Assembly: GCA_039180865.1 (NCBI GenBank)
Contig: JBCDCZ010000038.1
Location: 1 to 23,172 of the forward strand
From: JBCDCU01 sp039180865
GTDB lineage: Bacteria; Pseudomonadota; Alphaproteobacteria; Rhizobiales; JACESI01
Direction of reading: 5' to 3'
DNA: 23,172 nucleotides
Shown: positions 1-8,061 of the stretch, piece after piece
How the letters are laid out: each line of letters opens with the position of its first letter
Position numbering within the stretch: the first letter of the stretch is position 1
The notes under the pieces: model-generated
What the model was told of the DNA's origin: nothing
What the model saw: the letters and a program-made list of their open reading frames with translations, nothing else
Database searches by the model: none
Program-made: the position numbers and the translations under genes

Positions 1-4
1 GACC

Positions 5-814
5 ATGTCGAGCGATTCATTTTTTCTCAAATACGGACCCTGGGCGTTGGTAACGGGCGCGTCGGATGGAATAGGCAGGGCCATAGCCGGAAAGCTTGCA
101 GAAAGAGGGCTGAACCTCTTGCTGGTCGGGCGGCGAATTGAAAGGCTTTCGGCGCTTTCAGACGAACTTGCAAGAGAGAGTGGAATAGAGGTCATTCCTA
201 TCTCTGCCGATCTTGGTTCAATGGCCGGAATAGATCTTGTGCTTGAACGAGTGAGTTCACTGGAAATCGGGCTCTATGTTGCGAGCGCAGGGTTTGGTAC
301 TGCGGGAGAATTCGCGGACAACCCTGCCGGTGAGGAACTCAATATGATTGACGTTAATTGTCGGGCCCTTGCAGCTCTTGCCCATACGCTTGCCGGAGGC
401 ATGCGCGAACGAAAGCGCGGCGGTATGATCTTCATGAGCTCGATCGTCGCGTTTCAAGGCGTTGCGAATTCAGCAAACTATGCGGCGACGAAAGCCTATG
501 TCCAGAGCTTCGCTGAAGGTCTTGCAGGTGAGCTTTCACCCTACAACATCGACATTCTCGCAAGCGCGCCTGGGCCGGTCGCAACCGGGTTTTCAACCCG
601 GGCGGATATGCAGATGAACGGTGCGGCAAGTCCAGACATTGTAGCAGCAGCAACGCTGGCCGCGCTTGGGCGGCGTGGAACGACACGACCGGGTTTCCAG
701 TCGAAAATGTTGGGATATGGCCTTGGCATCTTGCCGAGATCGATGCGGACCTCGATACTCACCGGTGTGATGAGCGGGATGATTAAACACCGAAATGCCA
801 CTGAAAAAAGCTGA
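5..814 (+). CDS. SDR family NAD(P)-dependent oxidoreductase
   Basis: A classical short-chain dehydrogenase/reductase of 269 residues, a usual family length. The Rossmann glycine motif TGASDGIG is at residues 17-24, the catalytic Ser is probably S146, and the YxxxK pair is Y159/K163 (YAATK). The GRR after the second strand (residues 42-44) suggests NADPH preference, which is inference. It is likely cytosolic; the substrate cannot be told. The ATG lies four bases from the window edge, so its ribosome binding site and any earlier in-frame start cannot be judged. Its last 20 bases overlap the following TetR-type gene, so the two are probably co-transcribed and the regulator may control this reductase. 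Confidence 0.9.
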   Translation: MSSDSFFLKYGPWALVTGASDGIGRAIAGKLAERGLNLLLVGRRIERLSALSDELARESGIEVIPISADLGSMAGIDLVLERVSSLEIGLYVASAGFGTAGEFADNPAGEELNMIDVNCRALAALAHTLAGGMRERKRGGMIFMSSIVAFQGVANSANYAATKAYVQSFAEGLAGELSPYNIDILASAPGPVATGFSTRADMQMNGAASPDIVAAATLAALGRRGTTRPGFQSKMLGYGLGILPRSMRTSILTGVMSGMIKHRNATEKS

Positions 815-1397
815 CAATCTGAAGACTGCTCTTGTGGATGAAGCCTTTGCGGTGATTGAGGAAAAAGGGGTGGAGCAGTTAAGCTTTCGCGAAATAGCCC
901 GCCGCCTTGGCGTGTCCCATCAGGCCCCGTACAAACATTTCCCTTCCCGAGATCACATCTTGGCAGCCGTCGTTGCGCTTTGTTTTGAGAGTTTCTCTGA
1001 ACATCTGAATGCCAGGCCGCGAGGAAACACGCCAGCTGACGATTTGCGCAATATGGGCCTCGCTTATCTTGATTTCGCCAAAGAGCATCCTTTGAAATAC
1101 CGGCTGATGTTCAATACGCCACTGCCGCCTCTTAAGGAGCACGGCGAGATGCTGGCACAATCCCAATATGCGTTCTCGCTCTTGCGGGACAGATTGTTAT
1201 CAATGGATCTAAGTGACCCGGGCGGCACGCCGCGTGACCCTGAGAAGCATGATGCGATTTTCATCTGGTCCGCGCTTCATGGTCTTGCCAGTCTGATGCA
1301 ATCCGACGCAATGGAAATCGTGGGACTGAGCGAAGAGGAGAGGGCGATTGGAACTGAAAGGCTTTTTCGCCGTCTGAGCTTGGCCCTCGATCCGTAG
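795..1397 (+). CDS. TetR/AcrR family transcriptional regulator
   Basis: A 200-residue TetR-type repressor. The N-terminal helix-turn-helix spans roughly residues 9-55, with the typical run FREIARRLGVSHQAPYKHFP ending in the recognition helix and the Y-x-H-F signature. The C-terminal part resembles the WHG-type ligand domain (KYRLMFNTPL, then IWSALHGLASLM near residue 160). The ATG is inside the end of the upstream dehydrogenase gene (20-base overlap), suggesting translational coupling. Overlap with an SDR gene suggests local autoregulation of this pair, probably in response to a small hydrophobic ligand; that is inference. The family assignment is secure, the ligand unknown. Confidence 0.9.
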   Translation: MPLKKADNLKTALVDEAFAVIEEKGVEQLSFREIARRLGVSHQAPYKHFPSRDHILAAVVALCFESFSEHLNARPRGNTPADDLRNMGLAYLDFAKEHPLKYRLMFNTPLPPLKEHGEMLAQSQYAFSLLRDRLLSMDLSDPGGTPRDPEKHDAIFIWSALHGLASLMQSDAMEIVGLSEEERAIGTERLFRRLSLALDP

Positions 1398-1398
1398 T

Positions 1399-1437
1399 GA
1401 AGGTGTTGGCAGTTCCCACCTTCTTCTGCAATTTTTC
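1399..1437 (+). terminator. Possible terminator between convergent genes
   Basis: Just after the TetR stop codon a 7-bp stem GAAGGTG (1399-1405) and CACCTTC (1417-1423) encloses an 11-base loop. A T-rich tract ending in five Ts follows at about 1432-1436. The T-run is a little far from the stem, so termination strength is uncertain. Confidence 0.4.
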
Positions 1438-1444
1438 TCCCCAA

Positions 1445-2470
1445 TCAATGAAACACGCCGAATGCCCAGCCTGAGAGCATGGAGCCAATCGCGGCCAATG
1501 CGAGGTAGAGAAAGAACGGTTTCAGTTTCAGGACAGGGAAGATCGCCATTGCGCCCCAGACGCTGACGACGCCGCCTGAGACGAGGAACGCCATGGCTGC
1601 CCCGGTCGACATTCCATGGTCCAAAAGTGCTCGGGTGAGCGGGAGCGCGGCATAACCGTCGATATAGGCGGGCCCGCCAACGAAAACGGCAATCGGCACG
1701 GCAAACGCACTCTCCTGGCCGACATAGGCTGCAACGGCATTCGGTTCCAACCAGGCGTTGAGCAGATATTCGGCGGCAAAAGCGGGTGTAAGGACGAGAA
1801 GGATAAGCCGCGTGATCGACCAGCTCTCGCGGTAGAACCGGGCGCGCCGTGCGGGTTCACGCCAGATTAGCGGATCGAAGCCTTTCACTCCGCCGCAGGT
1901 GCCGCAACCGCCAAGGGATCCGACAATTCCGTTCGATCTGAGCGGCGACAGAGTCCAACTGTGTCTCGCGAAGAGCGCCGTCATACCTCCGCCGAAAAGA
2001 CCGAGGCCGATGGCAGCGAGCGCCTTTCCGATCGCAAATTCCCAACCAAGCGTCGCAACTGTCGCGGATAACATGGCCGGACCTGTAATCGGCGATGCGA
2101 GCCAGAATGCCATGACAGGGGCGAGGGGAACTCCGGCGGCAAGTAATCCCGCCATCAACGGTAGAACTGTGACGCCACAGACCGGGAGAAGCGCCCCGAC
2201 AAGCGTTGCAGCACAGACCGTCTGAAGCGTTCTTCCGTGAAAGACACCCGCAACGTGATCGCTCGCACCGCTCGCTGTGATCCAAGAAGCGAGAAGGATC
2301 CCGGGAATGACGAGCGGCGTGACATGCACCATGCCGATCAACACAAAACGCGCGGTCTCGAGCGCAAAGGAAGGATAAAGCGCCACGAGGACGACAAAGA
2401 CAAACGCGATCAGAAGAGAAAATGGTTTCTTCAAAGACCTCGTGCGTTCGATGCTTTCCGAGACAGCCAT
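1445..2470 (-). CDS. ArsP/DUF318-type permease
   Basis: A polytopic inner-membrane protein of 341 residues with about eight hydrophobic segments, resembling the permease family of ArsP (Pfam ArsP_1, formerly DUF318/UPF0718). The family signature is the LPVCGVTVLPLMAGLLAAGV stretch near residues 95-114, followed by FWLASPITGPAML, and repeated in the C-terminal half by AVFVGGPAYIDGYAALPLTR. Known ArsP proteins export trivalent organoarsenicals; other members are untested, so the substrate here is open. C98 sits where many relatives have a Cys-Ser-Cys-Gly. A hydrophilic loop carries GGCGTCGG (C189, C192), a possible metal-binding site. The gene diverges from a LysR-type regulator, its likely controller. 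Confidence 0.8.
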   Translation of the reverse strand: MAVSESIERTRSLKKPFSLLIAFVFVVLVALYPSFALETARFVLIGMVHVTPLVIPGILLASWITASGASDHVAGVFHGRTLQTVCAATLVGALLPVCGVTVLPLMAGLLAAGVPLAPVMAFWLASPITGPAMLSATVATLGWEFAIGKALAAIGLGLFGGGMTALFARHSWTLSPLRSNGIVGSLGGCGTCGGVKGFDPLIWREPARRARFYRESWSITRLILLVLTPAFAAEYLLNAWLEPNAVAAYVGQESAFAVPIAVFVGGPAYIDGYAALPLTRALLDHGMSTGAAMAFLVSGGVVSVWGAMAIFPVLKLKPFFLYLALAAIGSMLSGWAFGVFH

Positions 2471-2570
2471 GTCTTGTCCCTCTTTAATCTGACCTCAATC
2501 CATTATGGCGCCTCGACAGATATTTGAGAAACGCGTAGTTTTGAAATCAGCCATTGGAAAAATAAATGAT

Positions 2571-3410
2571 ATGACACATCTCTCCAGCGACCTCTTGCGC
2601 ACCTTTCTTGCGATAGCCGAAACCGGAAGCGTCACCGCAGGCGCCGAGCGGATCGGGCGGTCGCAATCGGCGACGAGCCTTCAGATTAGGCAATTGGAAG
2701 AGATCGTCGGGAAGCCGGTCTTCGCAAGACATGGACGCGGAGTAACATTGACGCCTGCCGGAGAAACGCTGCGGCCGGTCGCGCGCGACGTGGTGCGCTC
2801 TCTCGATGCGGCCTTGACCGATTTGCGCGGCGGGGGCCTTAAGGGGCGGCTCCGGATTGGCATGGCGGACGATGAAAGCCGCTCCGAGCTTGCAGGCATC
2901 GTGGCGGACTTCTCAGCCCACCACCCGGATGTGGAACTGGAAGTTCATTGTGCGCTCGGTGCGGGCTTTGCCGAGACCTTGAAAACCGGCGCGCTTGATC
3001 TTGCCATCTTCGAAGTGCCAGAGCCTGAGAAGGGTGATCTTATCCTGCGCGAAGATCATCTGGTCTGGATGGCAAGCGACACGCTTGATACGGCGCAGGA
3101 GGTTCTGCCGATTGCGGTATTTGACCGCGATTGCTGGTGGCGTGATCTGGCACTCCAAAGCCTCGAGGAGGCCAGTCAAAAATACAGGATCGTCTTTTCC
3201 AGCGAGAGTTCGGTCGGGGTGAAGGCGGCTGTCGAAGCCGGGATTGCCGCCGGTCTCTTGAGCGCTTCGGAAGAGGGGGGAAGCATCAAGCGTCTTTCCA
3301 GCATTCCCAAACGCCACCGGACCGTTCTTGTCCTGCGCCGGGGTACCGGCGCGGAAGGAGCCGCGTTGGAGGCGATGGCTGATGCTGTGGCGCGGGCGTT
3401 TCCCGGTTGA
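2571..3410 (+). CDS. LysR family transcriptional regulator
   Basis: A LysR-type regulator of about 279 residues, at the short end of the family. The winged helix-turn-helix is in the first 65 residues (LLRTFLAIAETGSVTAGAER, then QSATSLQIRQLEEIVGKPVF). The rest is a periplasmic-binding-protein-like effector domain. I place the start at 2571 because MTHLSSDLLRTF matches the normal LysR N-terminus; the open frame extends upstream to 2505, but those 22 residues match nothing in the family. It is divergent from the permease gene with about 100 bases between the two starts, the classic LysR arrangement. That makes the permease the probable target. Effector unknown. Confidence 0.88.
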   Translation: MTHLSSDLLRTFLAIAETGSVTAGAERIGRSQSATSLQIRQLEEIVGKPVFARHGRGVTLTPAGETLRPVARDVVRSLDAALTDLRGGGLKGRLRIGMADDESRSELAGIVADFSAHHPDVELEVHCALGAGFAETLKTGALDLAIFEVPEPEKGDLILREDHLVWMASDTLDTAQEVLPIAVFDRDCWWRDLALQSLEEASQKYRIVFSSESSVGVKAAVEAGIAAGLLSASEEGGSIKRLSSIPKRHRTVLVLRRGTGAEGAALEAMADAVARAFPG

Positions 3411-3577
3411 CGGATCCTCGCAAACCCGGCCTCTCACAAAATCGCTGGAACGGAATGGCATCCGTATTGATCCATATCATGGTGCCTATCCCCACCGGAT
3501 CTAAGGTGTTTCACTTATCAAGCCGCTTCAGCCTTTTTGATACCGGTTGAAGCTCAGCGGAAGCACGGGGAGGTACC

Positions 3578-4432
3578 ATGTTTGCTCTAAGAATATTCGC
3601 GGTCGGGACTGTCCTGACACTCATGTTCGTCACATCGGCTTTTGCGGATTGCGCAACGGATGCCGAGGTGAAGGCGTTCGTTAAAGGCTATCTGGCAGGC
3701 GAGCCAACCAAGGCGCTTTCGGTCGACGGCACAATGGAAGACGCCATCTGCACCCAGGAAAAACTCACAAAAAATCTAGCCAAAGAAATGGGCCCGGTGA
3801 TCGGCTATAAGGCCGGTCTGACAAGCAAAGCGGCACAGGATCGTTTCGGCGCAAAGGAACCCGTTCGCGGCGTCCTTTACCGTGACATGATGCTCGAGGA
3901 TGGTGCGGAGGTGCCGGTTAAATTCGGAGCCCGGCCGGTTTTTGAAGCCGACCTCATTCTGGTTGTTGGTAGTGATGACATCAACAAAGCGACTAATGTT
4001 GAAGAGGCAATCGCCCATATCTCGGCAGTTCATCCGTTCATTGAATTGCCCGATATCTCTTACGCCAAGGGAGAACCGATCAACGCGGTAACGCTGACGG
4101 CAAATGGCGTTGCAGCCAAAATGGGCGTGATGGGCGCAGCGGTCCCTGTCGAAGACGGGACAGCGATGGCGAAAGCGCTGTCTTCAATGACTGTGACAGT
4201 GACAGCGTCCGACGGAGAAGTCCTTGCCGAAACAACGGGATCTGCGGTTCTTGGAAATCCCGTAAAAGCGGCATTATGGCTGATGTCGAAAGGCGTTGAG
4301 TTCAAGAAAGGCGATCTCATCAGCGTTGGATCAATCGGGCCGCTGATGCCGCCTGCAAAAGCCAAAGGCAAGGCGACGGCGCGTTACGCTGGGTTGCCGG
4401 GCGACCCGACAGTGAGCGTCGTCTTCAAGTGA
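3578..4432 (+). CDS. Exported protein with 2-keto-4-pentenoate hydratase (FAH-superfamily) fold
   Basis: A 284-residue protein whose residues about 70-284 resemble 2-keto-4-pentenoate hydratase (MhpD) and 2-oxo-hepta-3-ene-1,7-dioate hydratase. The block IGYKAGLTSKAAQDRFG (residue 75 on) and the later GNPVKAALWLMSKGV and GDLISVGSIGPLMPP match conserved stretches. The usual metal-binding acidic positions appear as E123-A-D125 and E156, so the first site has Asp for the common Glu. Unlike its cytosolic relatives it begins with a clear Sec signal peptide, MFALRIFAVGTVLTLMFVTS, with cleavage likely after AFA at residue 23. A strong ribosome binding site (GGGGAGG) precedes the ATG. No pathway partner of aromatic meta-cleavage is adjacent, so the substrate is unknown. 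Confidence 0.82.
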   Translation: MFALRIFAVGTVLTLMFVTSAFADCATDAEVKAFVKGYLAGEPTKALSVDGTMEDAICTQEKLTKNLAKEMGPVIGYKAGLTSKAAQDRFGAKEPVRGVLYRDMMLEDGAEVPVKFGARPVFEADLILVVGSDDINKATNVEEAIAHISAVHPFIELPDISYAKGEPINAVTLTANGVAAKMGVMGAAVPVEDGTAMAKALSSMTVTVTASDGEVLAETTGSAVLGNPVKAALWLMSKGVEFKKGDLISVGSIGPLMPPAKAKGKATARYAGLPGDPTVSVVFK

Positions 4433-4465
4433 GGGCCGCTAACGACCTAAAGATCACACGGCGTC

Positions 4466-4494
4466 GAGGATGGCGGCTCAAAGCCGCCATCTTC
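4466..4494. terminator. Strong intergenic hairpin (terminator or REP-like element)
   Basis: A perfect 10-bp stem GATGGCGGCT / AGCCGCCATC around the loop CAA extends outward to 13 pairs with one G-T wobble. It lies 33 bases after the exported-hydratase stop codon. No T-run follows on either strand, so it is either a factor-assisted terminator or a repetitive extragenic palindrome. Confidence 0.5.
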
Positions 4495-4608
4495 CGCATC
4501 CGGACCAATACATTCGAAAAGGACGCCCATCGCCGATGGTAATGTCGCCAACAAGAAAGACACCTCGTCCAGACAGGTTTTCAATGACCGGGCATGGAGG
4601 AAACGGAG

Positions 4609-5451
4609 ATGGTGTTCACCGGGGCGGATCTCATCGATCTTGAAAAATATCCAATCCACCGGAAGGGCGCAGCGCGAGACGCTGTCGTCGCGAGCGCCCG
4701 GAAGGATCTGGCGCACGATGGCTGCGCGGTCCTCAAGGGTTTTCTGACGCCGGAAGGCGTTGCCGCGCTTACAAAAGAAGCTGACGACGTATCCGACAAG
4801 GCGCACAAATCCTTCAGTAGAACGAATGCCTATTTCACTCAGGACGAAGACAGCCTGCCGAGCGACGATCCGCGCCGGCAGTTCTTCGACCGGTCGAATG
4901 CCTTTATACCTGCGGACAATTTCCAGACCGATGGCCCGTTGCGCGCAATCCATGATTTCGATGGTTTTGACGCCTTCATCCAGGATTGCCTCCAGGAGGA
5001 AAACTTCTACCGCTATGCCGATCCTTTGGCGGATGTCATCGTGAACATGGCGTCGGAAGGAAACGGATTTCCCTGGCATTTCGATACCAACAATTTCACC
5101 GTGACGATTGCAATTCAGAACGCGGAACAGGGCGGTGCGTTCGAATATGCCGCCAGGATAAGGGAAGGCGATGAAAACTTTGCGGAAGTGAAACGCGTTC
5201 TGGACCAAACATCAGAAAGGGTCACCGTGCTTGAATTGGAGCCGGGAGATCTGCAACTCTTTAAGGGGCGTTATTCGCTCCATCGCGTCGCACCGCTCTA
5301 CGGTAAGCGGCCGCGCTATGTGGCAATTTTCTCTTATGTGGAAGAGCCTGACATGGTCGGGAGCATTGAGCGCACCGAACAGCTTTACGGCCGGACCCTG
5401 CCTATCCACCATGAACGCGCGGGGATGCGTTCAGACCTCTACATCGATTAA
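4609..5451 (+). CDS. 2-oxoglutarate/Fe(II)-dependent oxygenase
   Basis: A 280-residue non-heme iron oxygenase. The facial triad is visible: H157-F-D159 in FPWHFDTNNFTVTI and H225 in YSLHRVAPLYGKRPRYV. R236, about ten residues past the distal His, is a good candidate for holding 2-oxoglutarate. The intact Asp argues for hydroxylation rather than halogenation, because halogenases of this superfamily replace it with Gly or Ala. I chose the ATG at 4609 because GGAGG at 4596-4600 is eight bases upstream; an in-frame ATG five codons earlier overlaps that site. The gene precedes atoDA by about 180 bases on the same strand, so a shared pathway is possible but unproven. Substrate unknown; a free amino acid or small acid is plausible. 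Confidence 0.85.
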   Translation: MVFTGADLIDLEKYPIHRKGAARDAVVASARKDLAHDGCAVLKGFLTPEGVAALTKEADDVSDKAHKSFSRTNAYFTQDEDSLPSDDPRRQFFDRSNAFIPADNFQTDGPLRAIHDFDGFDAFIQDCLQEENFYRYADPLADVIVNMASEGNGFPWHFDTNNFTVTIAIQNAEQGGAFEYAARIREGDENFAEVKRVLDQTSERVTVLELEPGDLQLFKGRYSLHRVAPLYGKRPRYVAIFSYVEEPDMVGSIERTEQLYGRTLPIHHERAGMRSDLYID

Positions 5452-5629
5452 GCAAGGGCTTTTTTGGGGGCGAGCCCAATCGCCTCGAAAGCAAAGCGGC
5501 CTCGGCGTCGTCAAAGTTTCACGCCCGTCTGTTGCACTCAAGAACATCAATGGCGTAGATAAAATGACGCCTTGAGGAATGGGTCATCAGGACCTTCCGC
5601 AGGCACGTGTCGGGGAGGGACGCAGCGTA

Positions 5630-6283
5630 ATGAAGAAAGCAATTAAACCGTTGGAGGCTGCCGAAAGCATTCCTGACGGCGCGGTGATCCATATCGGCGG
5701 CTTTATGGGGGTCGGAACACCCAACAGGATGATCGATGCGCTTGTCACCCTTGGTACGAAAAATCTGACCGTAGTCGCGAACGATACGTGCCGTCCTGAT
5801 GAAGGGATCGGCAAACTGATCTCAGCAGGCTTGGTAGCGAAAGCGATCGTCTCGCATATAGGTCTTAACCCCGAAACGCAGCAGAAGATGATTTCCGGGG
5901 AAATGGAGGTCGAACTTGTTCCCCAGGGGACATTGGTCGAGCGCATCCGTGCAGCAGGTTTTGGCCTCGGCGGTGTGTTAACGGCCACCGGAATCGGGAC
6001 ACCCGTTGAAGAAGGCAAGGAGATTGTCGAAGTCGACGGCAAAGCCTTTCTCCTGGAAAAGCCGATCCGGGCGGATTTCGCGCTGATCGCAGCCCGCCAG
6101 GCGGACTATGCAGGCAACCTCGAATATTCGCTGACGGCGCACAATTTCAATCCGATCATGGCAATGGCGGCGGACACGGTCATTGCCGAGCCGAGTATGA
6201 TCGTACAGCTCGGCATGATCTCACCGGATGCCGTGAAGACGCCTGGTGTCCTTATCGACCATCTTATCGAAAGGGCAGCGTAA
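5630..6283 (+). CDS. atoD: Acetoacetate (3-oxoacid) CoA-transferase subunit A
   Basis: Alpha subunit of a class I CoA-transferase that moves CoA from a donor such as acetyl-CoA to acetoacetate or another short 3-oxo or fatty acid. The 217 residues align along the whole length with E. coli AtoD: GGFMGVGTP (23-31), VANDT, SHIGLNPET, MISGEMEVELVPQGTL, VEEGK, HNFNP. The start at 5630 is chosen because it matches the AtoD N-terminus and has GGGGAGGGA nine bases upstream; an earlier in-frame ATG at 5579 would add 17 unrelated residues. Its stop shares a base with the start of the beta-subunit gene (TAATG), indicating coupled translation of a cytosolic heteromer. The related 3-oxoadipate and succinyl-CoA transferases are alternatives for substrate. 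Confidence 0.9.
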   Translation: MKKAIKPLEAAESIPDGAVIHIGGFMGVGTPNRMIDALVTLGTKNLTVVANDTCRPDEGIGKLISAGLVAKAIVSHIGLNPETQQKMISGEMEVELVPQGTLVERIRAAGFGLGGVLTATGIGTPVEEGKEIVEVDGKAFLLEKPIRADFALIAARQADYAGNLEYSLTAHNFNPIMAMAADTVIAEPSMIVQLGMISPDAVKTPGVLIDHLIERAA

Positions 6284-6936
6284 TGGATGTTAAGGCACTG
6301 ATTGCCCGGCGTGTCGCGAAGGAGGTGCTGCCGGGAACACTCGTCAATCTCGGCATCGGTTTGCCAAGTCTTGTCGCGAACCATTTACCGCCCGGGGTGA
6401 ATGTGTTTTTCCAGGCCGAGAACGGTGTAATCGGTCTTGGCGCACGACCGCCTGAAGGCATGGAGGATCCGGACCTGACGGATGCCGGTGGCGGATTCGT
6501 GACGGCCGTGCCCGGTGCTGCGTCGATTGACAGTGCGATGAGTTTCGGCCTGATCCGTGGCGGGCATCTCGATATGACGGTGCTCGGCGGGCTACAGGTG
6601 GACGAGCGCGGTTATCTCGCAAACTGGACGGTTCCAGGACGTATGGTGCCCGGTATGGGGGGCGCGATGGATCTTGTCGCTGGCGCCAATCGTGTGATTG
6701 TTTCCATGACGCATACGCAGAAGGGTGAGCCGAAGATTGTACCGGAATGCACGCTTCCCCTCACTGCCCAACGCCGTATCGATCTGATTGTCACAGAGAT
6801 GGCGGTGATCGAACCGACTGAAGAGGGGCTCGTGCTCCGCGAGCGCGCACCGGACGTCGATATCGACGCCATTGTTGCAGCGACGGCGGCCCGATTAATC
6901 GTTCCCAACACCGTGCCGGAGATGGACCTGCACTGA
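6283..6936 (+). CDS. atoA: Acetoacetate (3-oxoacid) CoA-transferase subunit B
   Basis: Beta subunit of the class I CoA-transferase, 217 residues against 216 in E. coli AtoA. The catalytic glutamate that forms the enzyme-CoA thioester is E46 in QAENGVIGLG, the same position as in AtoA. Other family blocks are IVNLGIGLP-like VNLGIGLPSLVANHLP, AMSFGLIRGGHLDMTVLGG and VPGMGGAMDLVAGANRVI. The ATG overlaps the atoD stop by one base, so the two subunits are probably made in equal amounts. A thiolase or 3-hydroxybutyrate dehydrogenase is not present nearby, so this could serve acetoacetate, butyrate or ketone body use but the pathway is not fixed by context. Confidence 0.92.
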   Translation: MDVKALIARRVAKEVLPGTLVNLGIGLPSLVANHLPPGVNVFFQAENGVIGLGARPPEGMEDPDLTDAGGGFVTAVPGAASIDSAMSFGLIRGGHLDMTVLGGLQVDERGYLANWTVPGRMVPGMGGAMDLVAGANRVIVSMTHTQKGEPKIVPECTLPLTAQRRIDLIVTEMAVIEPTEEGLVLRERAPDVDIDAIVAATAARLIVPNTVPEMDLH

Positions 6937-6968
6937 AGCCGTTTGGCTTTGGGCCGCAGTTTTTACTT

Positions 6969-7976
6969 CTAACCGTTGAACTGAAACCGTTGCCGGTAGT
7001 CGCTTGGGTTGATATGGGTTAGGCGGATGAAGGCGCGCCGCATCCGCTCTTCCTCGCCAAAACCGCATTGGTTCGCGATTACTTTCATGCTGTGATCTGT
7101 GGTCTCAAGTAGCTCTCTCGCCCTTTCCACTCTGATCGTTTCGACGGCCTTGGCCGGTGTGATACCCATCGTTGCCGAGTACTGCCGGTGAAAATTGCGC
7201 AGGCTCATTCCTGCGCGGTCTGCAAGCTCTTCCGTTCGAATATCCCTCTGAAGATTGTCCGCAATCCACTTGTGAAGATCGTCAAACCGCCCCGAGCGAT
7301 CTTTTCGCTGTCGCATCAATACAGGGCTGAACTGAGATTGACCGCCCGGTCGAACCATATAGGCAAGAAGCGACTGCGCGAGTTCGATCGCAGGCGGTGT
7401 GCCAAGGTCTTCCGCAACAATCGCGAGGGACATGTCGATGCCAGCCGTAATTCCGGCGGACGTCCAGACCGGGCCGTCTTTGATATAAATCGGATCGACT
7501 TCGACGGTCGTTTCTGGAAAATCACGCTCCAGATGCGCACAATCATCCCAATGGGTTGTGGCGCGGCGTCCTTGTAAGAGGCCAGCTTCGGCGAGGATTA
7601 GCGCACCGGAACACACTGAACAGACGCGCTCAGCTCGTTCGGCAAGCACAGATACATTTTCGATGAGCCGCGCATCCTTCATGGCGGCGTTTGCGCCATT
7701 GCCGCCGACGACAACAAGAGTATGGATCTCCCGATCGACCCAACTCTCAATCGGCTCACTTTCAATCGCGACCACCGTATCCGTTTGGATCGGGCCGCCG
7801 GTGACGGATGCGATCGCGGTTCTATAAGCGAGCGCTCCATTGTGAGCGTGTTTGGCTCCAGCAAAGACCTGCAACGGGCCCGAGAGATCCAGAAGCACAA
7901 TATTCGGATAGATCACGAAGAGCACCGGGAGCGGCAAACGCTCATTATCAAACGGTTTGGCAGAAAATGAAGTCAT
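6969..7976 (-). CDS. GlxA family transcriptional regulator (DJ-1 domain + AraC HTH)
   Basis: A 335-residue regulator with an N-terminal DJ-1/PfpI-like domain (about 16-195) and a C-terminal AraC/XylS DNA-binding domain (about 230-332), the GlxA/FtrA layout. The DJ-1 elbow is SVCSGALILAEAGLL with C122, followed by RRATTHW and H142. The AraC end shows two helix-turn-helices: TEELADRAGMSLRNFHRQY and VIANQCGFGEEERMRRAFIR ending in PSDYRQRF. No clear ribosome binding site precedes the ATG at 7976, and the next in-frame ATG is inside the domain, so a leaderless message or alternative start just upstream of PVLFVIYP is possible. It diverges from a separate DJ-1/PfpI gene, the most likely target. Ligand unknown. 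Confidence 0.9.
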   Translation of the reverse strand: MTSFSAKPFDNERLPLPVLFVIYPNIVLLDLSGPLQVFAGAKHAHNGALAYRTAIASVTGGPIQTDTVVAIESEPIESWVDREIHTLVVVGGNGANAAMKDARLIENVSVLAERAERVCSVCSGALILAEAGLLQGRRATTHWDDCAHLERDFPETTVEVDPIYIKDGPVWTSAGITAGIDMSLAIVAEDLGTPPAIELAQSLLAYMVRPGGQSQFSPVLMRQRKDRSGRFDDLHKWIADNLQRDIRTEELADRAGMSLRNFHRQYSATMGITPAKAVETIRVERARELLETTDHSMKVIANQCGFGEEERMRRAFIRLTHINPSDYRQRFQFNG

Positions 7977-8061
7977 CCTGTCATTTATGCCAGAATACTC
8001 ACTGATAATCTATGTGTGTTGGTCGGCGGAAAGCCGTCGCAGAAACACGCAAGGAGCTTCC

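Noticed and set aside
4447..5208. Long minus-strand open frame opposite the oxygenase gene
   Set aside because: It is antisense to a well-supported oxygenase with all active-site residues, has no family resemblance, and ends through the intergenic hairpin.
6936..6965. Small hairpin AAGCC-GTTT-GGCTT with a later T-run after atoA
   Set aside because: Only five pairs, and the T-run is 11 bases from the stem, too weak to call a terminator.
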